DNA of 64,000 nucleotides from UBA5109 sp965661005 (lineage in GTDB: Bacteria; Pseudomonadota; Gammaproteobacteria; Pseudomonadales; Pseudohongiellaceae): positions 1-64,000 of the forward strand of contig CBFICB010000001.1 of assembly GCA_965661005.1 (NCBI GenBank), given 5' to 3'. Made by a program: the position numbers and the translations under genes. Shown in pieces: positions 53,365 to 60,706 of this stretch. Numbering within the stretch: the first letter of the stretch is position 1; every line of letters starts with the position of its first letter. The notes under the pieces are model-generated. The model worked only from the letters and a program-made list of their open reading frames with translations, did no database searches and was not told where the DNA came from.

Positions 53365-53892
53365 TTAGTCCTTTATCTCAATTCTCGCTTGGTCAATCAC
53401 ATAAGTTGCATCTCCGTCGGTACCGGGTTCCGTAAAAGTTACTGTTGCTACAAGTCGGTCTAGATCTAGCACTAATGCAACGGGATAGGCACCTTTGTGG
53501 GCATCAGTATCAAATCTAGAAGGTGATACTGCCTCACACCAGTTAAGAAAATATATATTTGGAGCAATCTCAAAAGCGAAATATTCATCCGTAAAAGCTT
53601 CGCTAAATTCTTCCGCAGAATCACCAGCCCCTACCCATCTAACTGTCTTGTTATCAATATAGTGATGCTCCACTGTAAAACCTATCGCATAGTGATACCA
53701 AAGTCTCTTCCGTGCTAATTTATCAGTAAGTATTTGCCGGTCTCCATCAGGCAAAAGGTTCAACAGCGTTTCACAACGCCCTCTATCATTATTTTCGTCA
53801 AGAACGGATTCGTCAGACTGGGCAAAAGCACTGCTGAATAAAAGACTGCTGCAAAACGTCGTGATAAAGAACTGCCAAGGAAAAAATTTCAT
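53365..53892 (-). CDS. Exported MoaF/phenolic-acid-decarboxylase-like calycin protein
   Basis: A 175-residue protein with a signal peptide (MKFFPWQFFITTFCSSLLFSSAFA, cut before QSDE), start ATG 53892 with GAGGG six bases upstream. The C-terminal 120 residues clearly resemble the cytosolic protein at 56808: both share EHHYxD, FEIAxNIYFxxWCE, and an end with VIDQxRIEIK. This calycin fold resembles MoaF and phenolic acid decarboxylases, which bind small aromatic or acidic ligands. A spacer with DENNDRGRCETLLNLLPDGDRQIL precedes the domain. The function is unknown. It is divergent from the cupin lipoprotein gene. Confidence 0.6.
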   Translation of the reverse strand: MKFFPWQFFITTFCSSLLFSSAFAQSDESVLDENNDRGRCETLLNLLPDGDRQILTDKLARKRLWYHYAIGFTVEHHYIDNKTVRWVGAGDSAEEFSEAFTDEYFAFEIAPNIYFLNWCEAVSPSRFDTDAHKGAYPVALVLDLDRLVATVTFTEPGTDGDATYVIDQARIEIKD

Positions 53893-54125
53893 ACTAAACC
53901 CTCTTAGAAATAACCAACCATTGATACTGTAAGCTGTAATGATAAAGTAATGAGGATAAAAAAAATCAACCTTTCGGTTGATATTCAGATAAATAATTTT
54001 CAGTAAAATATACAGAAGTGGAAGTAGTAGACTACCAGTTTGCAAATCTATACAGGTTTATTTGCCTCAAAATCTGCACGAAAAAAACTCATAATAATTC
54101 ATAAAAGGAATGTTGATAAAGAAAA

Positions 54126-54995
54126 ATGAATTTAAAGAAAATTTTGCTAACCATTCCTATTTTGAGCATTTTGACTGGTGTTTCTGGGTGTAATATGGCC
54201 GCTGAAAACAGAGTTAATAATGCAGAGAATCAATTTGTTTTGTATCAGGATGTAGAGTGGCAACCCCTTAACCCGGCAAGAGGCAACATGGGGCCTCAGG
54301 CAGGTATGCTTTGGGGAAATATTACACAAGATACTGCGTCAGGTATTTTAGTTAAGTTTGCTGAAGGATTTGCTTCGCCAGCTCACATTCACAATATCAC
54401 TTATCGAGCTGTAGTAATTTCAGGTTCTGTACATAATGACGATCCCAATGCAGAGAAAATGTGGATGGGGCCAGGCTCATTTTGGATACAACCAGCTGGA
54501 GAGGCTCATGTGACAGCTGAGAATGGTGGAAACACAATGATTTTTTTAGAAATTCAAACTGGTCCTTATCTTGTAGAGCCGGTGCAGGGCGCATTTGATA
54601 ATGGCGAACGCCCTGTTAACCTGGAGGAAAGGAATATAGTCTGGCTGGATAGTTCTGATGTTACCTGGGTAGCAAACGATTTAGATAGTCAAACTGACAC
54701 AGGCGTAAAAATATCTTTCTTATGGGGTAGTCCGGTAGATGGAGAAGTCAGCGGGTCTTTTGTCAAATTGCCTGCTGGCTATAAAGGGGAAATAGAGAGC
54801 AATAGCGAAAACTTCAGGGTTGTGACAATTGCCGGAAATTTGGGCTATGAGACATCAAACGAACTTGAAAACTTGGAGCCTGGCAGTATGTTTTTTTCAA
54901 CAGAACTATCATCTCACAGGTTAAATTGCGCATCAGAAAATGACTGCATTATTTATGTGCGGACGGATGGCGAATACAGAGTTTCATCTGATTAA
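54126..54995 (+). CDS. Lipoprotein with two cupin domains (DUF4437-like)
   Basis: A 289-residue protein with a signal ending in lipobox VSGC (Cys22). Two cupin repeats are visible; the first contains FASPAHIHNITYRAVVISGSVH, a typical metal-binding HxH motif, and a second metal His in PAGEAHVTAE. The second repeat (VDGEVSGSFVKLPAGYKG) lacks the metal ligands. DUF4437 proteins are related to ChrR-type cupins and may sense or degrade small reactive compounds. It may take part in the same function as the neighbouring island genes. No ribosome-binding site is obvious except AAAGGAATG further upstream. Confidence 0.68.
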   Translation: MNLKKILLTIPILSILTGVSGCNMAAENRVNNAENQFVLYQDVEWQPLNPARGNMGPQAGMLWGNITQDTASGILVKFAEGFASPAHIHNITYRAVVISGSVHNDDPNAEKMWMGPGSFWIQPAGEAHVTAENGGNTMIFLEIQTGPYLVEPVQGAFDNGERPVNLEERNIVWLDSSDVTWVANDLDSQTDTGVKISFLWGSPVDGEVSGSFVKLPAGYKGEIESNSENFRVVTIAGNLGYETSNELENLEPGSMFFSTELSSHRLNCASENDCIIYVRTDGEYRVSSD

Positions 54996-55095
54996 TTCAG
55001 CCCTTCCCTGAATTTCAAGGTTCATTTTGTATCATGCAAATCACTGGTATTGACAAGTTAGCTACTTAAACCGAATTGCTTTCCTCTTATCCCTG

Positions 55096-55809
55096 TTACT
55101 TTCCGATTTCTGAAAATACTTTTGAAAGCAGTTTTGTGCGAGAAGAAACGTCAAATTTCTTAAAAATATGATCCAAATGGGTCTTTACTGTTGCCAGGCT
55201 TATGGAAAGTTCATCCGCAATTAATTTGTTTTCTGACCCGGTAATTACACACTCCAATACATCCAATTCTCTGGTTGTTAATTGAAATTTATCAGTTAGC
55301 AATTGGTGCTGAGAAACTCGAGATGAAAGATATACTTGATCAAGTGAATATTGTAAAAACCGTTGAGTAGATTTCAACATGTCAAGTTCACCTGTTGAAA
55401 ACAGAGGTAAAGATGAGTCTCTGAGCATAGTAATTGTTGCAATAATTCTGCCTTCTTGACGAAATCTCAGATCGACGGCGTCCTCAATGTTATTTGGCTT
55501 CAGGAAATCCTGATAAAAAATTGAGGTTTGCAATTCATCAATTGAATGAGACTTTCTTAGGCAAATTACAAGCTCATCTTTTTCTGAAAAATTAACTGGT
55601 GATGCAGGGTCATTTTTGTTGTGTTTATTATGGTAGTCAAAATCCATTTCATTACTCACTCCTTTTAAAACAGTTCCTCTGCTTTTCATGTCTGGCTCAA
55701 CCAAACAAAAAACAGAGGATGTACAGGGGACTAGACTATTAACCAAGTTCAGACTTTCATGCTGAAACTCTAGAGGAAAATTGGAAGATTTATGTTGCTT
55801 CAAAGGCAT
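55096..55809 (-). CDS. LuxR-family transcriptional regulator
   Basis: A 237-residue protein. The C-terminal LuxR helix-turn-helix domain is clear: FQLTTRELDVLECVITGSENKLIADELSISLATVKTHLDHIFKKFDVSSRTKLL. The N-terminal part is a variable sensory domain that resembles neither the acyl-homoserine-lactone-binding type nor a response-regulator receiver with its conserved Asp. It is divergent from the PhyH operon with about 100 bp between them and is probably its regulator. ATG 55809 is preferred over TTG 55815, though neither has a good ribosome-binding site. Confidence 0.8.
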   Translation of the reverse strand: MPLKQHKSSNFPLEFQHESLNLVNSLVPCTSSVFCLVEPDMKSRGTVLKGVSNEMDFDYHNKHNKNDPASPVNFSEKDELVICLRKSHSIDELQTSIFYQDFLKPNNIEDAVDLRFRQEGRIIATITMLRDSSLPLFSTGELDMLKSTQRFLQYSLDQVYLSSRVSQHQLLTDKFQLTTRELDVLECVITGSENKLIADELSISLATVKTHLDHIFKKFDVSSRTKLLSKVFSEIGK

Positions 55810-55915
55810 TCCCAAATATCAATATGCCTTAAATCAACCATTTGGTGGATATACAGACATTTGAATTAAGTAGATCATTATTAACTATTCAACAACAGAA
55901 TCAAGAGGACAAGCA

Positions 55916-56770
55916 ATGTCGCTTCAAAGATTAGAGCGCGATACTAAGATAAATGAGATATTAAAAGTGCTAATGCAAGATGGTGCCGTCATCATAGAAA
56001 ATCTGATAGATGCAGAAACTATGCAGTTAATGTTGGAAGAAGTAGAGCCTAAATTAGCTGAGCAACAACTTGGTGGCGGGGAATTCTACGGTAATAAAAA
56101 ACGTAGTATAGGTGCACTTTTCAATTGCGGGCCAACCGTCAGGGAATTGGCCTTAAATCCTAAGGTAAGAGCAATCGCAGACGGTGCTCTTGAAGCGGGC
56201 TGCAACGATTATAGAATTCATCTCGCCGGTTCAATGCAGGTTTGGGGAGGTGGAAGCAATCAAGTGCTTCATCGAGAACTGGATAATTATTTGCCTTTTT
56301 TAAAGCCTAACCCTGATGACCCCGAATACATTGTATTTTTTATGTTTGCAGGGTCAGACTTTACTGCTGAAAATGGAGCAACACGAATTGTGCCAGGAAG
56401 CCACCTCTGGGATGCCGATAGGGTGGCTAGTGATGATGAAGTTGTTCAGGCTGTGATGCCACAAGGTTCCTTGGTTGTATGGTTGGGTAAAACTTTACAC
56501 GGTCTTGCTGCGAGCACTGCTGATAACCCTAGAACCGGTATTAGCATTGCATTCAGCGCAGGTTGGTTGCGCCAGGAAGAGAATCAGTATTTAACATACC
56601 CCCTTGAAAAAGTTAAGCAATTTCCAGAAGAATTACAGCAATTATTGGGCTACAAAACACACAGCGCTATGCTTGGTTGGGTCACACATCTAGACTCAGA
56701 GCTTCAAACCAGAGAAGCTTCAGAAGAATTACTGAATTTTGATGTAGAAACAGTTGAATCGAGAAAATAA
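55916..56770 (+). CDS. Phytanoyl-CoA dioxygenase (PhyH) family protein
   Basis: A 284-residue protein of the non-heme iron, 2-oxoglutarate-type dioxygenase family. The iron site can be placed at H119 and H195 (TLHGLAAS); the second ligand is Glu121 in VLHRELD, where most PhyH proteins have Asp (HxD). R206 (NPRTGISIAFS) is the likely 2-oxoglutarate-binding Arg. NGATRIVPGSHLW is the family loop. AGAGGA lies before the ATG. It starts the operon PhyH-calycin-SDR-MFS. Likely hydroxylates a small molecule; the substrate is unknown. Confidence 0.78.
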   Translation: MSLQRLERDTKINEILKVLMQDGAVIIENLIDAETMQLMLEEVEPKLAEQQLGGGEFYGNKKRSIGALFNCGPTVRELALNPKVRAIADGALEAGCNDYRIHLAGSMQVWGGGSNQVLHRELDNYLPFLKPNPDDPEYIVFFMFAGSDFTAENGATRIVPGSHLWDADRVASDDEVVQAVMPQGSLVVWLGKTLHGLAASTADNPRTGISIAFSAGWLRQEENQYLTYPLEKVKQFPEELQQLLGYKTHSAMLGWVTHLDSELQTREASEELLNFDVETVESRK

Positions 56771-56807
56771 AGATACATTTTCATTTTATAAAATTAGGAT
56801 AGTTATT

Positions 56808-57221
56808 ATGGAGCTTGAAAGAATACTAGTTACTGCACCTTATGCTCATCCCAGAAGTAGCGCACTGATAGGCAAGAAAGCCTGGTATTGCTATGAATCT
56901 GGATACACTTTTGAGCATCACTACGTTGATGAAGACACGATTATCTGGAAAGGCATTGGGGGAGATTTGGATGGTTACACTCAGGAAGATAAATACACAT
57001 GTTTTGAAATAGCGACGAATATTTATTTTATATCCTGGTGCGAAGAAACAACTTTATATTCTCTGGAAGAAGGCATACAACGAGAAGGGCCTTGGCCAGT
57101 TACTGTAGTAGCTGACTTTGAAAAATTGATTGCAACTGTATCTTTTATTAATCCTTCAGAAAATGGAGGAAGTGCTTACATAGTTGATCAGGGTCGAATA
57201 GAAATAAAGGAACAAGCTTAG
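56808..57221 (+). CDS. Cytosolic MoaF/phenolic-acid-decarboxylase-like calycin protein
   Basis: A 137-residue small beta-barrel protein without a signal peptide. GKKAWYCYESGYTFEHHYVDEDTIIWKGIGGDLDGYTQEDKYTCFEIATNIYFISWCEE and DQGRIEIKEQA match the MoaF-like and calycin character and clearly resemble the exported protein at 53365. Start ATG 56808 has AGGAT eight bases upstream; the frame extends back 54 bp without support. It lies between the PhyH and SDR genes. Enzyme versus binding protein cannot be decided from the sequence. Confidence 0.6.
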   Translation: MELERILVTAPYAHPRSSALIGKKAWYCYESGYTFEHHYVDEDTIIWKGIGGDLDGYTQEDKYTCFEIATNIYFISWCEETTLYSLEEGIQREGPWPVTVVADFEKLIATVSFINPSENGGSAYIVDQGRIEIKEQA

Positions 57222-57257
57222 ATTTTTAAAATTTACTAATTAAAGAGTGTATTAAAA

Positions 57258-58037
57258 GTGAAAGAAAAAGTAGCGTTAATAATTGGTGGTAGTTCGGGTA
57301 TAGGCTTGGCAGTTGCAAATAAATTGGCTGAAAATAATGAGAAATTAGTTTTAGTTGCACGTGGGCAGGAAAAATTAAATGCAATTGAGAAGAAACTAGG
57401 TGCAATTTGTTTGGCTGGAGATTTTTCCGATTCAGTTTTCATAAGCTCTGTTTATAAATTTGTTGAAGAAGAATATGGTCACTTGGATAACCTGGTTTTA
57501 AGCGCTGGCTATGAGGTTCCAGGCTCTATAACTGATCTGGATATGTCACAGTGGGAACAGGCTGTTTCAACTAATTTATTGGGTAATATTAATGTCCTGA
57601 AAACATTTATTCCCTTGTTGAAAAAATCTGAATCTTCCTCGGTTGTAGTTATTGGATCGGTGGGAAGCGAGCGCGCTTATAAAAATTATGCGGAACATTA
57701 TTTGTGCAAATCTGGTCTACTCGGTTTTGTTAGATCAGCATCAATGGACTATGGACAATACAATGTCAGAGTAAATATGGTCAGTCCTGGTTGGGTAATG
57801 ACTGAAGGTAGTGAAGGTTTTGTTGAGCATCTTTGCAATGAAAAAACATTAGACGTAGACGAAGTTACTGCACAGTTGTGTAAGTGCGTGCCTCTTAATC
57901 GTATGGCTTCATCTGAAGAGTTGGCAAATGTTGTTGATTTTTTACTCTCAGACAAATCGTCGTATATAACGGGTGCAAATATTCCCGTTGACGGTGGATT
58001 GATAAATACTGATGCTGGAATGGTAGGTTTAATGTAA
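57258..58037 (+). CDS. Short-chain dehydrogenase/reductase with His in place of the catalytic Tyr
   Basis: A 259-residue SDR with the NAD(P)-binding motif GGSSGIG (residues 10-16), the N-x-x-x-A/G-type NLVLSAG, the active-site Asn (NLLGN) and S134. The catalytic motif YxxxK is replaced by His147-Tyr-Leu-Cys-Lys151; Tyr148 is shifted by one position. The C-terminal VDGG (residues near 250) is normal. Start is GTG 57258. If the Tyr/His swap is real the enzyme either uses His147 or Tyr148 as acid/base, or is inactive. It sits between the calycin and MFS genes. Confidence 0.8.
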   Translation: MKEKVALIIGGSSGIGLAVANKLAENNEKLVLVARGQEKLNAIEKKLGAICLAGDFSDSVFISSVYKFVEEEYGHLDNLVLSAGYEVPGSITDLDMSQWEQAVSTNLLGNINVLKTFIPLLKKSESSSVVVIGSVGSERAYKNYAEHYLCKSGLLGFVRSASMDYGQYNVRVNMVSPGWVMTEGSEGFVEHLCNEKTLDVDEVTAQLCKCVPLNRMASSEELANVVDFLLSDKSSYITGANIPVDGGLINTDAGMVGLM

Positions 58038-58057
58038 TAAACTTCTTAGGAGCTTTT

Positions 58058-59254
58058 ATGAAATGGTTATTGGGTAGTTATGAAGGAAATCATGATCTAA
58101 ATTCTCGAATTTCACTGATTTCAATTATCTATATATCAGTTGTTGCTACATGCACTTATCTTGTTGCGCCAAGTTATGTTCAGGGATTAGTAGAGTATTT
58201 AGACTTGACTGAAGAGGAAGCTGGTTACCTGGTCGCTTTTGAAGTTTTTGGATTTGCATTGACTACGATTTTAATGAATTTTATCGTCAAACATTTTGAT
58301 TGGCGGCGGCTTATATCAGTATTTGCAATTATCGCAACAATAGGAAATTTATTATCTGCACCACTAGATAGTTTCCAATCTTTGGCGGTCATGCGTTTTA
58401 TTACAGGCATAGGATCCGGTGGCTTAATGTCACTGACATTGACCATGATGGGACTAACTAAAAATCCGGATCGTAATTTTGGATATATAGTCGTTGGGAC
58501 AGTGATATATTCTGCTTTAGCGACATTCATCGCACCCGTGGCCTTTCAGTCAGTAGGGATGAGTGGGGTAATGATATTTTTTGCATTGTATTGTGCCTCT
58601 GCACTTCTTTTTGTTAAAGATTTACCACATTCAAAAGAGGAACGTATCGATGGGCCAAATGATTATGTCGGGCAATTTTCATCAACTATAAAATTTTTAG
58701 CCTTATCCGGGTATTTTCTATTCGCTACAGGTTTTGGGATGGTTTTCGCCTATCTATTTATTTTAGGTATATCAGCGGGAATAGCTGAACAGGCTGTTGC
58801 CAATACTTTAACATTTTCCATGTTTATAGGGATTCCTGGAGCTTTAATGGCAGTGGTAGTGCATTCAAAATTTGGTCGTTTGAAGCCGCTCGGGATAAGT
58901 ATAGTTGGCGTTATAGGCAGCGTTCTGATTTTTCTGGATATCAATGCCTTTATTTATTATTTTGCAGCAATATGTCTTTTTGCTTTTGCTGCGAATGTTG
59001 TTCCACCGTACGCATTTGCAGTCATGGCAGAACTTGACCATACAGGCAAACTTGTAACTATTAATGCATCACTACAGATTACAGGGTGGGCTATAGGCCC
59101 AGCTTTATCAGCTTATATTCTGGGTATTGCGGGCTTTACTGCTGTTAATGTAACTGCAACTCTACTGTTTATTCTCAGTTTGGTACTTTTTTTTCCAACA
59201 CTAGTTGCCCTGGATAGAACCTCCAGCATTGATCCTCTAAATAAATTAGATTAA
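58058..59254 (+). CDS. MFS transporter
   Basis: A 398-residue protein with twelve predicted membrane helices. The loop-2/3 motif region reads FIVKHFDWRRLI, shorter than the sugar-porter type, and the late motif GPALSAYILGIAG is typical. It does not match a substrate class I can name. It is the last gene of the PhyH-calycin-SDR operon, 20 bp after the SDR gene with AGGAG upstream, so it probably imports the pathway substrate or exports its product. Confidence 0.85.
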   Translation: MKWLLGSYEGNHDLNSRISLISIIYISVVATCTYLVAPSYVQGLVEYLDLTEEEAGYLVAFEVFGFALTTILMNFIVKHFDWRRLISVFAIIATIGNLLSAPLDSFQSLAVMRFITGIGSGGLMSLTLTMMGLTKNPDRNFGYIVVGTVIYSALATFIAPVAFQSVGMSGVMIFFALYCASALLFVKDLPHSKEERIDGPNDYVGQFSSTIKFLALSGYFLFATGFGMVFAYLFILGISAGIAEQAVANTLTFSMFIGIPGALMAVVVHSKFGRLKPLGISIVGVIGSVLIFLDINAFIYYFAAICLFAFAANVVPPYAFAVMAELDHTGKLVTINASLQITGWAIGPALSAYILGIAGFTAVNVTATLLFILSLVLFFPTLVALDRTSSIDPLNKLD

Positions 59255-59292
59255 TGCCTGCTATCCAGCCTTAACTTTACGAGTATTAAATA

Positions 59293-60612
59293 ATGAACAA
59301 AACACCAGTAGCTGAGCTTGATCGCATCGAATCACTGGATGTATTACGTGGTTTCGCCTTATTGGGAATCTTGTTGCTCAATATCCTTGGGTTTGGCATG
59401 TTATCAACCGTTTACACTAACCCTGGAGCAGGTATGACAGGCTCATTGGATGTGTTTGTATGGGGAACTGTTGATGTATTTGCCGAAGGTGCCATGCGTT
59501 GTCTCTTTTCCATATTGTTTGGTGCCGGGGTTGTTATGTTTACTTCAGGTTCACCGGGTTCGCGTGGAAGCTTACATTACAGACGTACATTCTGGCTGCT
59601 CATATTTGGACTAATTGATGCTTACATTCTGTTGTGGGAAGGAGATATCCTGACTAACTATGCAGTTGGCGGGGCAATTCTATATTTCGTGCGTAATGTC
59701 CGTCCTGGAAGGTTGATTACAGCAGCAGGGATTCTCATCATAATAATGTCGCTAATGTATCTATTCACGCAAATTGGTTTGGGTATGGCAAAGGATGCAG
59801 CGGAACAGGTCGCTTTGTCTGATGATACTGCATCACTTTCGGAAGAAGTCCTTTCCGGTGCTGAACAGTGGGAGGAGTTTATCGCTGATTTTGAAATGGA
59901 TCAGGAAGCCATAACTGCTGAACTGGATGCCCGTCGTAGTAGCTACCTCAGCGCATTTGCCTGGAACCGCGAAGTTGTAAATGAAATGATGTTATTTACG
60001 GTGCCATTGATCCTTTTTTGGGATGCACTGGCGATGATGTTACTGGGTATGGCGCTTTATAAATACGGTGTACTACAGGCGAAACGAAACCCGACGTTTT
60101 ACCTGCGTTTGATGTTATCTGGTTTTGCTGTTGGGCTCGTAGTCAACCTTTATGAAGTCCAGCGCGCTTTTACAAGTGACTTTGCCTTTCTGGAGTCTTT
60201 CGCCTTCGCCCAGTTCACTTACCAATTCGGCCGTTTGGGAATGGCGATGGGATATATAGGGCTTATCATGCTAATTGTACAAAAGGGAATGTTGGCGGGC
60301 TTCCGCAACCGTCTGGCCTGTGTGGGTCGTATGGCGCTAACAAATTACCTGATGCACTCAGTAATTTGTCTCTTTGTTTTTACAGGTGCAGGTTTCGCAT
60401 TGGTGGGGACATTCACTAGAGCTCAGCTATATATTGTGGTTATTGCAATCTGGGCGCTACAACTCATACTTAGCCCTTTTTGGCTGAAGCGTTATAAATA
60501 CGGTCCGGCAGAGTGGTTGTGGCGTGGCCTGACTTACGGTCGCTGGCCAAAAATACGGATAGCACCTGAGGGCTCATCACCAGTTGATATAAAGACATCA
60601 AAATCAAACTGA
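59293..60612 (+). CDS. DUF418 (YeiB-type) membrane protein
   Basis: A 439-residue polytopic protein. The opening RIESLDVLRGFALLGILLLNI is the acyltransferase-3/DUF418 family signature, with GRMALTNYLMHSVICLFVF and the C-terminal SPFWLKRYKYGPAEWLWRGLTYGRW as the DUF418 end. Members may transfer acyl groups, but no biochemical role is proven. An acidic soluble loop (DAAEQVALSDDTASLSEE...) sits in the middle. It follows the MFS gene by 38 bp and may be part of the island operon. Confidence 0.82.
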   Translation: MNKTPVAELDRIESLDVLRGFALLGILLLNILGFGMLSTVYTNPGAGMTGSLDVFVWGTVDVFAEGAMRCLFSILFGAGVVMFTSGSPGSRGSLHYRRTFWLLIFGLIDAYILLWEGDILTNYAVGGAILYFVRNVRPGRLITAAGILIIIMSLMYLFTQIGLGMAKDAAEQVALSDDTASLSEEVLSGAEQWEEFIADFEMDQEAITAELDARRSSYLSAFAWNREVVNEMMLFTVPLILFWDALAMMLLGMALYKYGVLQAKRNPTFYLRLMLSGFAVGLVVNLYEVQRAFTSDFAFLESFAFAQFTYQFGRLGMAMGYIGLIMLIVQKGMLAGFRNRLACVGRMALTNYLMHSVICLFVFTGAGFALVGTFTRAQLYIVVIAIWALQLILSPFWLKRYKYGPAEWLWRGLTYGRWPKIRIAPEGSSPVDIKTSKSN

Positions 60613-60642
60613 CTTGAGCTCTCGAAGTCGAAGTAAACTAGG

Positions 60643-60676
60643 CTAACGTCCGCTTTTGGCCGAAAGCAGCCATTAA
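60643..60676. repeat. Second copy of the island-edge palindromic repeat (imperfect)
   Basis: CTAACGTCCGCTT at 60643-60655 is identical to the left arm at 53308-53320. The following TTGGCCGAAAGCAGCCATTAA forms an imperfect right arm. Similar small intergenic palindromes occur in many gammaproteobacteria. It lies between the DUF418 gene and the EF-hand dikinase-like gene. Confidence 0.7.
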
Positions 60677-60706
60677 CTCATACTAAGATTTTTTAAAATT
60701 GAACAA

